64,000 bases of DNA. It comes from Aminobacter anthyllidis. GTDB taxonomy: Bacteria; Pseudomonadota; Alphaproteobacteria; Rhizobiales; Rhizobiaceae. Position numbers and translations under genes: made by a program. The notes below the pieces were generated by a model. It was not told the origin of the DNA. It did no database searches and saw only the letters and a list, made by a program, of their open reading frames with translations. This document shows positions 18,447 to 25,281 of the stretch, one piece after another; within the stretch, counting starts at the first letter, position 1, and every line of letters begins with the position of its first letter. The stretch covers positions 1 to 64,000 of the forward strand of contig NZ_JAFLWW010000009.1 in assembly GCF_018555685.1 (NCBI RefSeq), in the 5' to 3' direction.

Positions 18447-18743
18447 ATGCTTTTCGCACTGATCTGCAAGGACAAGCCGAACCATCTCCAGGTCCGCCTC
18501 GACGCGCGACCCGATCACGTCGCCTTCCTCAACGAGCTGAACGCCAAGGGCGCGCTGAAATTCGCCGGCCCCTTCCTCGACGCAGACGGCAAGCCGGATG
18601 GCTCGCTAGTCGTCATCGAAGCGGCTGATGCCGCTGCAGCCCAAGGGCTCGCCGCCACCGATCCCTACGCCAAGGCCGGCCTATTCGAGAGTGTCGACAT
18701 CCGGCCGTGGAACTGGGTGTTCAACAATCCGGCCAGCGCCTGA
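18447..18743 (+). CDS. YciI-like protein
   Basis: A 98-residue YciI/YCII family protein with the ferredoxin-like alpha/beta fold: MLFALICKDKP, DHVAFLNELNAKG, FAGPFLDADGKPDGSLVVIEA and DPYAKAGLFESVDIRPW. The conserved His and Asp (DHVAF) are the suspected active-site pair; no reaction is established for this subgroup. It lies 22 bases after gpsA, with AGAGGAT upstream, in the same operon. Confidence 0.88.
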   Translation: MLFALICKDKPNHLQVRLDARPDHVAFLNELNAKGALKFAGPFLDADGKPDGSLVVIEAADAAAAQGLAATDPYAKAGLFESVDIRPWNWVFNNPASA

Positions 18744-18766
18744 ACCGCCAGCCTAGAGGGGACGAC

Positions 18767-19201
18767 ATGAGCGAAAAGAATTACTGGCTGTTCAAATCCG
18801 AGCCGTTCAAATTCTCCTTCGAGATGCTGAAGGCCAAGGGCAAGGACGGCACGCAGTGGGACGGCGTGCGCAACTACCTCGCCCGCAACAACATGCGCGC
18901 CATGCAGATCGGCGACTTGGGCTTTTTCTACCACTCCAATGAAGGGCTCGAGGTCGTCGGCATCGCCGAGGTCTGCGCGCTCGCCCACCACGACACCACC
19001 ACCGAAGACCCGCGCTGGGAATGCGTCGACATCCGCTACCACAGCCCGGTCCCCAAGCCGGTCACCCTTGCCGACGTCAAGGCCAACCCGAAGCTCGAAA
19101 AGATGGCGCTGGTCACCTCGATGCGCCTGTCCGTCCAGCCGGTGACCCCTGACGAATGGCAGGAAGTCTGCCGCATGGCAGGACTCCCCAAGGCGCCGTG
19201 A
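18767..19201 (+). CDS. EVE domain protein
   Basis: A 144-residue EVE-domain protein, a PUA-like fold thought to bind modified bases. Typical motifs are YWLFKSEPFKFSFE at the N-terminus, WDGVRNYLARNNMRAMQIGD and FYHSNEG...VVGIAEV. The family is often next to gpsA and tsaD in alphaproteobacteria. GAGGGGACGAC precedes the ATG at 18767. Its stop overlaps the next gene's GTG start by 4 bases. Confidence 0.92.
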   Translation: MSEKNYWLFKSEPFKFSFEMLKAKGKDGTQWDGVRNYLARNNMRAMQIGDLGFFYHSNEGLEVVGIAEVCALAHHDTTTEDPRWECVDIRYHSPVPKPVTLADVKANPKLEKMALVTSMRLSVQPVTPDEWQEVCRMAGLPKAP

Positions 19202-19869
19202 CGACAGGTTCCGCGACAAGACTGACGCCCGAGCGCGCGGAAACCTTCATCCGCGCCAACACAACGCTGATGCGCCCGCCGCATGTGCCCGAGGTGGCGC
19301 TCCATCTCGCCGACGAAGCGCATGATCTTTGGCACCGCACCGAGGAGCAGCTCGCCGAGATCGGCCTGCCGCCGCCCTTCTGGGCCTTTGCCTGGGCCGG
19401 CGGCCAGGGCTTGGCTCGCTATGTGCTCGACAATCCCGAAACTGTTACCGGCCAGCGCGTGCTCGACTTCGCCTCCGGCTCCGGCCTTGTCGCCATATCA
19501 GCGATGCAGGCGGGCGCTGCTGCAGTCGTGGGCGCCGACATCGACCCGTTCTGCGAGGCGGCGATCCGCCTCAACGCCGCCGCCAATGCCGTAGATGTCG
19601 ATTTCACCGGCACCGACCAGGTCGGGCGCGATGACGGCTGGGACGTCGTGCTCGCCGGCGACGTCTTCTACGAAAAACCCTTTGCCGAGAGGCTCGTGCC
19701 CTGGTTCGAGGCGCTCAGGGCACGCGGCGCCGACGTGCTCGTCGGCGACCCCGGCCGCTCCTACCTGCCCAAGGAACGGCTTGAGAAACTCGCCACCTAC
19801 GAGGTGCCGGTCACTCGCGCGCTCGAAGACGCCGAGGTCAAGCGAACCACGGTCTGGCGCTTCGCCTGA
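19198..19869 (+). CDS. SAM-dependent methyltransferase, probable protein-lysine methyltransferase of the ETFB-KMT/METTL20 type
   Basis: A 223-residue class I methyltransferase. RANTTLMRPPHVPEVALHLADEA is the N-terminal extension typical of this group; PPFWAFAWAGGQGLARY and RVLDFASGSGLVAISA form the AdoMet site and AGDVFYEKP is the post-I DxFY-type motif. The bacterial homologue from Agrobacterium methylates electron transfer flavoprotein beta and ribosomal L7/L12 (family knowledge), so a similar target is likely. The start is a GTG at 19198 overlapping the EVE gene stop (GTGA), implying coupling. Confidence 0.82.
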   Translation: MTTGSATRLTPERAETFIRANTTLMRPPHVPEVALHLADEAHDLWHRTEEQLAEIGLPPPFWAFAWAGGQGLARYVLDNPETVTGQRVLDFASGSGLVAISAMQAGAAAVVGADIDPFCEAAIRLNAAANAVDVDFTGTDQVGRDDGWDVVLAGDVFYEKPFAERLVPWFEALRARGADVLVGDPGRSYLPKERLEKLATYEVPVTRALEDAEVKRTTVWRFA

Positions 19870-19880
19870 CCGGCGCTTGC

Positions 19881-20837
19881 CTATGACGGCTTGAAATCAT
19901 CCCAGCTTCGCCGGGTCGGATCGGCCTGCGGGTTGTGGACTTCGTTCAGCAGCCAGTCCTTGAAGGCCACGACCCGTGCATCGTTGGCAGATGCGATCGG
20001 ATAGACCAGGTGGTAGGCGAATTCGCGCGCCACCTTGATGCCCAGCTCGAACGGCCGCACCAGCCGCCCCTCGGACAGGTCGTTGGCCACCATGGCGAAG
20101 TCGGCTAGCGCCACCGCGCTGCCGTCGAGCGCCGCTTGCACCGCGTCCGATGAGGTGGTGAACACCACGGAGCGGCTGTCGTCGAAATCGTCGACGCCAG
20201 CGGCTGCCATCCACATGCGCCAGTTCGGCCACGTCACGCCTTGCTGCGACCATTCGATATGCACCAGCGTGTGGCGGAACAGGTCGCGTGGCACGCGCAG
20301 CGGCGGGCCAGATGCCAGCAGCGCCGGGCTGCACACCGGAATGATGATGTTGTCGAACAGCCTGTCGGCGACGAGCCCCGGATACTTGCCCGTGCCGAAG
20401 CGGATGCCGACATCGACGTCGTCGAGGTCGAAATCGCGCACCTCGTAGCTGATGTCGAACCTGAGATCGATGTCGGGATGCAGCTTGCGGAAAGCGTCGA
20501 TGCGTCGCATCAGCCACTTGGCCGCGAATTGCGCGTCGAGCGTCACCTTGAGCAAGGCCGTCCCGCGCGTCAGCTTGCGCGCCTTGGAAACAGCACGGTT
20601 GAGCAGGTCGAGTGCATCGACGGATGCATCCACCAATGCCGCGCCTGCTTCGGTCAGCCGGATGCTGCGGCTGGTGCGGGTGAACAGAACCACGCCCAAC
20701 TGCTCTTCGATTTCCTTGATCTGGTGGCTGACCGCAGCCGGTGTCAGGCCGAGCTCGTCGGCGGCGCGGGTGAAATTCAGGTGCCGGCCGGCAGCCTCCA
20801 GCGTCCGCAGTGCACGTGTTCCGGGTACGAAGCGCAT
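19881..20837 (-). CDS. LysR family transcriptional regulator, GcvA-like
   Basis: A 318-residue LysR regulator. The N-terminal helix-turn-helix (LNFTRAADELGLTPAAVSHQ, about 20-39) is followed by the linker helix and a periplasmic-binding-protein-like effector domain with DVGIRFGTGKYPG. The last part is of GcvA/AmpR type. The effector is unknown. Divergent from the small gene at 20972, with 134 bases between them, the likely regulated pair by the usual LysR layout. Confidence 0.9.
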   Translation of the reverse strand: MRFVPGTRALRTLEAAGRHLNFTRAADELGLTPAAVSHQIKEIEEQLGVVLFTRTSRSIRLTEAGAALVDASVDALDLLNRAVSKARKLTRGTALLKVTLDAQFAAKWLMRRIDAFRKLHPDIDLRFDISYEVRDFDLDDVDVGIRFGTGKYPGLVADRLFDNIIIPVCSPALLASGPPLRVPRDLFRHTLVHIEWSQQGVTWPNWRMWMAAAGVDDFDDSRSVVFTTSSDAVQAALDGSAVALADFAMVANDLSEGRLVRPFELGIKVAREFAYHLVYPIASANDARVVAFKDWLLNEVHNPQADPTRRSWDDFKPS

Positions 20838-20971
20838 CGCGTGATCTTCAAATTTGGTTTGATGATCGAGAAAGAACTACTCGTTTCTCTTTTGTCTTTC
20901 AAAGACGCATCATGAGCCCAGTTCAATCAATGTCAAACCGGATTTGATGTCCGGACGAAACGGAAACTGCC

Positions 20972-21220
20972 ATGTCTACCGATGTCCTGAAAGCCACCTT
21001 TGTCCAGCCGGCACGGCTGCAGCCGGTTTTCGATTGGTTTCGCCAGATGAGGGCAGCGCTCAACGTGCCGACGCAGGATGCAGCCGAGCTATCCGAACAC
21101 TATCGCCGCGACACCGGCATCGCCAGCAAGGATATCGCCAAGGCTGTCGACGCCGATCTCGGACGCCTCGGCCTTCTCGATATCGGCTGGCAGCAGCCGC
21201 GCCGGCGGAACCATCGCTGA
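20972..21220 (+). CDS. Small hypothetical protein (82 aa) divergent from the LysR gene
   Basis: A soluble 82-residue protein, Ala/Asp/Arg-rich, with predicted helices around VFDWFRQMRAALNVP and DTGIASKDIAKAVDADLGRLGLLDIGW and a basic end (QQPRRRNHR). The general build recalls short DUF1127-like rhizobial proteins, but I cannot confirm that. An ATG at 20972 was chosen. Its position makes it a candidate target of the LysR regulator. Confidence 0.65.
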   Translation: MSTDVLKATFVQPARLQPVFDWFRQMRAALNVPTQDAAELSEHYRRDTGIASKDIAKAVDADLGRLGLLDIGWQQPRRRNHR

Positions 21221-21313
21221 ACCCCATCTCCCAAGCTCACTCTGGGAGCACGCTCGGCCCGAGGATCATGTCTCCCGATCTTCGGGCCGCTTTCTTTTCG
21301 GCGCGGCGACGCG

Positions 21314-21844
21314 CTAGCGCACCACCTTCAAAACAGTGCGCCGCGACAGCTGCGGCAACAGCCGCGCCATCACGCGCGCCGTCACTGCCACGCAGCCTTG
21401 TGTCGGGGTAAAACCCGGCCGCGCCAGGTGGAAGAAGATCGCGCTGCCGCGCCCGCGCCGCCTGGGCCGGATGTTCCAGTCGAGCACCAGGCAAGCGTCA
21501 TAGAGCCGGTCGTCACGCTTCATGCGCTCGTGGCTGGCGCCGTAAGGGATTTTCACCGGCCTGTTGTAGTTGCGATCGTCTGGCACCTCGCACCAGCCGA
21601 GATCGGCGCCGATCGGGCGCATCGGCAAGCGGCTTTGCCCAACCACGAACTGGTCGCGCCGGAAATAGCCCGACAAAATACGCATCGCCGCCAGCGGCGT
21701 GCCGCCGTCGCCTTCGCGCTTGTTTGCGGTGATGCCGCCTCGCCCGAGCGCGCATGGGCACACCGTGCCCCCTATTTGCAGCAACCCCTTGCTCCGGTCA
21801 CCGGGCTTGGCCCGCACGACGATTGTCGAAATGCCATTTCGCAA
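21314..21844 (-). CDS. L,D-transpeptidase (YkuD) family protein
   Basis: A 176-residue protein of the YkuD catalytic fold without a visible signal peptide. The active-site motif appears as IFFHLARPGF...TQGCVAV, giving the conserved His and Cys; the N-terminus has GITANKREGDGGTPLA, typical of the rhizobial branch. L,D-transpeptidases make 3-3 crosslinks or attach proteins to peptidoglycan; this short group may instead be a carboxypeptidase-like relative. Lone minus-strand gene, divergent from the response regulator. Confidence 0.82.
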   Translation of the reverse strand: MRNGISTIVVRAKPGDRSKGLLQIGGTVCPCALGRGGITANKREGDGGTPLAAMRILSGYFRRDQFVVGQSRLPMRPIGADLGWCEVPDDRNYNRPVKIPYGASHERMKRDDRLYDACLVLDWNIRPRRRGRGSAIFFHLARPGFTPTQGCVAVTARVMARLLPQLSRRTVLKVVR

Positions 21845-21992
21845 AAATGCACCCGCCCCAATTACGCCTTTGATTTTTCTTGTATGATCGCCTTGCGGAA
21901 CAAATCACTACCGCTGAAAGTTGTGGCGATCAGCTTCCGCATTCGATTGCCGCGGTCAACTGAATACTGATTTTGAAACAACGGATTGATCC

Positions 21993-22676
21993 ATGACCTC
22001 ACGCACCATCCTCATCGTCGACGATGACGACGATCTGCGCAGCACGCTGGTCGAGCAGCTCGCGCTCTACGAGGAGTTCGAAGTCCTTGAGGAAGCAACC
22101 GCGGCCAAGGGCGTCAACGCGGCACGCGCCGGCCTCATCGACCTGCTGATCATGGATGTCGGCTTGCCCGACATGGATGGGCGCGAGGCGGTGAAGATCC
22201 TGCGCAAGGGCGGCTACAAGGCGCCGATCATCATGCTCACCGGCCACGACACCGATTCGGACACGATCCTCGGTCTCGAAGCCGGCGCCAACGACTACGT
22301 CACCAAGCCGTTCCGCTTCGCAGTCCTGCTCGCCCGCATCCGCGCCCAGTTGCGGCAGCACGAGCAGAGCGAGGACGCCACCTTCTCGGTTGGGCCCTAC
22401 ACCTTCAAGCCGAGCCAGAAGCTTCTCATCGACGCCCGCGGCGGCAAGGTCAGGCTGACCGAAAAGGAAGCCTCGATCATCAAATACCTCTACCGCGCCG
22501 ACCAGAAAGTGGTGACCCGAGACGTCCTTCTCGAGGAAGTCTGGGGCTATAATTCGGGGGTCACGACCCACACGCTGGAAACCCATGTCTACCGGCTGCG
22601 CCAGAAGATTGAGCGCGATCCTTCCAATGCGGAAATTCTTGTGACAGAAAGCGGCGGATACAAGCTGGTCCCCTGA
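21993..22676 (+). CDS. OmpR-type response regulator (CenR/OtpR-like)
   Basis: A 227-residue two-domain regulator. Receiver domain 1-120: acidic pocket DDDDD (10-14), phosphoacceptor Asp55 in LLIMDVGLP, Thr83 and Lys105. A C-terminal winged helix has KVRLTEKEASIIKYLYRA and VTTHTLETHVYRLRQKIE. No histidine kinase gene is adjacent, so it is an orphan locally. Followed by a cyclic-nucleotide-binding protein gene, it matches the Brucella OtpR neighbourhood, where the regulator affects cell envelope and beta-lactam tolerance; CenR of Caulobacter is another close name. The function by analogy is inference. Confidence 0.88.
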   Translation: MTSRTILIVDDDDDLRSTLVEQLALYEEFEVLEEATAAKGVNAARAGLIDLLIMDVGLPDMDGREAVKILRKGGYKAPIIMLTGHDTDSDTILGLEAGANDYVTKPFRFAVLLARIRAQLRQHEQSEDATFSVGPYTFKPSQKLLIDARGGKVRLTEKEASIIKYLYRADQKVVTRDVLLEEVWGYNSGVTTHTLETHVYRLRQKIERDPSNAEILVTESGGYKLVP

Positions 22677-22693
22677 CTGGTTTGCTGAATCGG

Positions 22694-22771
22694 CCCGAAA
22701 ATCAGCTTTGGTTTTCGGGGGGATAAGCGGAATATGTTGTTAGTTTGGAACGGGGAACCGGACTAACAACA
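22694..22771. repeat. Two inverted repeats between the regulator and the cyclic-nucleotide-binding gene
   Basis: First, CCGAAAATCA (22694-22703) pairs with a TTGGTTTTCGG arm ending at 22718 through a 3-base loop, one pair being U-G. Second, TGTTGTTAGT (22735-22744) and ACTAACAACA (22762-22771) are perfect 10-base arms 17 bases apart. They could attenuate or stabilise the mRNA between the two genes, or the second could be a binding site. Confidence 0.6.
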
Positions 22772-22805
22772 GGGAAGGGAGCCAGTCTGAGAAGTCGGGG
22801 ACATA

Positions 22806-23261
22806 ATGGCGCTGGATGACGACATCCGCATCCTGTCCGGCGTGAGGCTGTTTGAGGGCTTCACACAAGAGCAGCTGCGTTTGCTGGCTTTCGGTGCGGA
22901 GAATGTGAACCTCCCCGCCGATCGCAAGCTCTACCGCGAGGACGACGAGGCCGATTCGGCCTATGTCGTGATATCGGGACGTATAGCGCTTTATCGCGAG
23001 GTTGACGGCGTGCGCGCCGAAGTCGGCACCGCCGGCCCCGGCTCGATGCTTGGCGAACTCGCCCTCATCGCCGACACCAGGCGCCTGACCAGTGCGGCTG
23101 CGGCCATCGATTCGGAAATCATCCGGCTCAACCGCAAAATGTTCCATCGCATCCTCGAGGAATACCCCGAGGCCGCGGCCCGGCTGCACCAGCACATCCT
23201 CGAAGACCTCCAGGACATGCTCGCCCGCATCGAAAGCCTGGCGCCGAGATTCGGGAAGTAG
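22806..23261 (+). CDS. Cyclic-nucleotide-binding domain protein
   Basis: A 151-residue stand-alone cNMP-binding protein without a DNA-binding domain. The beta-roll starts LFEGFTQEQLRLL; the phosphate-binding cassette reads GSMLGELALIADTRRLTSA, retaining the Glu and Arg that hold the cyclic phosphate. A C-terminal helix follows (LEDLQDMLARIES). Such proteins were annotated as cAMP-dependent kinase regulatory subunits in Brucella, where one lies directly downstream of otpR as here. The ligand is unproven. It starts 129 bases after the response regulator gene. Confidence 0.85.
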   Translation: MALDDDIRILSGVRLFEGFTQEQLRLLAFGAENVNLPADRKLYREDDEADSAYVVISGRIALYREVDGVRAEVGTAGPGSMLGELALIADTRRLTSAAAAIDSEIIRLNRKMFHRILEEYPEAAARLHQHILEDLQDMLARIESLAPRFGK

Positions 23262-23307
23262 CTGCTGCCCGACCTGTCGATTCAATCCGGGCAGCTAGGC
23301 GCGGCCT

Positions 23308-23429
23308 GATTCAGGTCAGGCCGAGCCGAAAATGGTGGATTTCGAGAACCGGAGCGGAGCGGACATTCAGGTCCGTGAGCACCGGAAGCGCAGAAAGCCG
23401 CCATTTGCAGGGCGGCCTCACCTGAATCA
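23308..23429. repeat. Structured repeat element, copy 1 (between convergent genes)
   Basis: Outer arms at 23308-23324 and 23413-23429 are inverted repeats matching at 16 of 17 positions. Inside lies a core (23341-23395) shared with copy 2 at 24378-24488, beginning TTCGAGAACCGGAGCGGAGC and ending GTGAGCACCGGAAGCG. The core hairpin pairs CGGAC with GTCCG. A separate 8-base hairpin (23302-23309 with 23316-23323) overlaps the left arm. It ends 2 bases before the xth stop codon. Confidence 0.75.
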
Positions 23430-23430
23430 T

Positions 23431-24237
23431 TCAGTCCAGGTCGAAGCGCGCAATGACCGGCACGTGGTCCGACGGCCGCTCCCAGCCGCGCGCGGCGCTC
23501 AGGATGTCGATGCCGGTGAGCCGTGGCGCGAGATTCGCCGACGACCAGACATGGTCGAGCCGGCGGCCGCGGTTGGAGATCTCCCAGTCCTTCGCCCGGT
23601 AGCTCCACCAAGTGTAGATCTTCTGGTCGTCGGGCACGTTGAGCCGCATCAGGTCGACCCATTCGCCGGCCTTGCGCATCGCCTCGAAATTCTCGGTCTC
23701 CACCGGCGTATGACTGACGACGTTGAGCAGTTGCTTGTGCGACCACACGTCGTGCTCCAGCGGCGCGATGTTGAGATCGCCGACCAGCACCGAGGCCGAG
23801 TTCTCGTCATGGTCGGCGCGGATCGCGTTCATTTCCGAAACGAAGCCGAGCTTGTGGCGGAACTTCGGGTTGATCTCGACATCGGGTTCGTCGCCGCCGG
23901 CCGGAACGTAAAAATTGTGCAGCACGACCTTCTTGCCGCCGGCATCGAAGCGCACCGACAAATGCCGGCTGTCGTCGATCTCGCAAAAGCGGCGCTTCTC
24001 CACGATCTCCAGCGGCCGCCGCGCCACCGTTGCGACGCCATGATAGCCCTTCTGGCCATGGATCGCGATGTGCTCGTAGCCAATCTTGCGGAACGCCGCC
24101 GACGGGAACTGGTCGTCCGGACACTTGGTTTCCTGCAGGCACAGGACATCGGGCGCATATTCGGTGAGCAGCCGCTCGACCAGCGGCATGCGCAGGCGCA
24201 CGGAGTTGATGTTCCAGGTGGCGATGGAAAAGGACAT
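23431..24237 (-). CDS. xth: Exodeoxyribonuclease III (AP endonuclease family)
   Basis: A 268-residue Xth-type DNA repair enzyme that cuts 5' to abasic sites and degrades 3' ends. It shows the EEP-fold motifs ATWNINSVR, LCLQETKCPD (metal-binding Glu), VLVGDLNIAPLEHDVW and the C-terminal PSDHVPVIARF (catalytic Asp-His). I chose the ATG at 24235-24237, just before the conserved SIATWNINS; the frame is open to 24357. A repeat copy lies on each side of the gene. Confidence 0.94.
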   Translation of the reverse strand: MSFSIATWNINSVRLRMPLVERLLTEYAPDVLCLQETKCPDDQFPSAAFRKIGYEHIAIHGQKGYHGVATVARRPLEIVEKRRFCEIDDSRHLSVRFDAGGKKVVLHNFYVPAGGDEPDVEINPKFRHKLGFVSEMNAIRADHDENSASVLVGDLNIAPLEHDVWSHKQLLNVVSHTPVETENFEAMRKAGEWVDLMRLNVPDDQKIYTWWSYRAKDWEISNRGRRLDHVWSSANLAPRLTGIDILSAARGWERPSDHVPVIARFDLD

Positions 24238-24377
24238 GGCGGGTTCCAGCACGAAGTTCGCGGCGGAACCTGCCAGCCAAGACCTGCGATGACAAGGCGC
24301 GATGCCCGAAGCAGCGCCATGCGCGCCGCTGTCCACAACTAAGCCTTGCAGGCTCAACGCAAGAGGCTGCCCGATAA

Positions 24378-24488
24378 CTCGCCCTGCCGAGTCATATGGC
24401 GTGGTTTTCGAGAACCGGAGCGGAGCGTACTAAAGTACGTGAGCACCGGAAGCGGAGAGAACCGCGACAGATGGCCGGCAGGGTAGAG
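24378..24488. repeat. Structured repeat element, copy 2 (between lolA and xth)
   Basis: A core at 24407-24455 nearly identical to copy 1 except in its stem, where CGTAC pairs with GTACG across TAAA instead of CGGAC with GTCCG. The outer arms CTCGCCCTGCCG (24378-24389) and CGGCAGGGTAGAG (24476-24488) are unrelated in sequence to those of copy 1 but also complementary. It lies downstream of lolA and upstream of xth, both minus strand. Confidence 0.75.
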
Positions 24489-24503
24489 CTGGCAGGCGGC
24501 CTC

Positions 24504-25163
24504 TTAGTCGCTCTTCTTTTGCGCGTTCAGCTCGCGGTTGAGCTTGTAGTCGATCTTGAACGTATCGCCGGGGAAGGAGCCGCCCTGCTTGACGTTGAAC
24601 ACCATCACGGTGGTGTCCTTGCCCTGCGCGTCGGTGATCGTCCACTGGCGCAGTTCATAGGTCTTGGGGTCGAACATCATGGTGATGGTCGAGTTGCCGA
24701 ACACCTGCTTGTCGGACAGCTTGATCGTCGTCAGGTCGTCCTCTTCGGTGACGCTCCTGACCTTGTTGCCGCTGAGGTCGATCCGCTCGTCCAGCAACAG
24801 CTTCAGCGGCGTCTTCGACAGCGGATAGAGATCGGAGGTACGCATCTTGGAATTGAGGATGACCACCGACTGGCCGTCGGAGATGACCTTGAAGTTCGAC
24901 GGCGCCTCGTAGTTGAAGCGGATCTTGCCCGGGCGCTGCAGGAAGAACTTGCCGCCGGTCTGCTCGCCGCGCGGGCCGAACTGCACGAACTCGCCCGACA
25001 TCGAGCGCACGCTCGAGAAATGGTCGGCGATGCGCTGGGCGGCATCGGAGCCTTGTGCCTGGGCCGGGCCGTTGAAGGCGATCAGCGGCGTCGCGCTCAG
25101 CGCGATCGCGGCCACGAAGCCGAGCAGGCGTCGGCGGGTCGGGGTGCGGATGTCGTCGTTCAT
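24504..25163 (-). CDS. lolA: Outer-membrane lipoprotein carrier protein LolA
   Basis: A 219-residue periplasmic chaperone that moves lipoproteins from LolCDE towards the outer membrane. A signal region follows TRRRLLGF and ends at about AQAQG; the mature part has the LolA pattern FSSVRSMSGEFVQFGPRGEQ, GGKFFLQRPGKIRFNYEAP and MMFDPKTYELRQWTITD. The ATG at 25161-25163 gives a normal signal peptide; an upstream in-frame start at 25205 adds residues unlike the family. It lies 118 bases after ftsK on the same strand, the usual alphaproteobacterial order. Confidence 0.92.
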   Translation of the reverse strand: MNDDIRTPTRRRLLGFVAAIALSATPLIAFNGPAQAQGSDAAQRIADHFSSVRSMSGEFVQFGPRGEQTGGKFFLQRPGKIRFNYEAPSNFKVISDGQSVVILNSKMRTSDLYPLSKTPLKLLLDERIDLSGNKVRSVTEEDDLTTIKLSDKQVFGNSTITMMFDPKTYELRQWTITDAQGKDTTVMVFNVKQGGSFPGDTFKIDYKLNRELNAQKKSD

Positions 25164-25281
25164 GCCGGTTACTCTCTCATTCCAGTTCGACGGTTGTATC
25201 GGCACTTAGTAGGGCTGAAGTTTGACATGGTTCACGCCACGCGTCCCTGAACGCGAAAACGTGATCGCCGGTTCCCCTATC

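Noticed and set aside
16895-18475. A 526-codon minus-strand frame opposite tsaD and gpsA
   Set aside because: Antisense to two certain genes; composition typical of a shadow.
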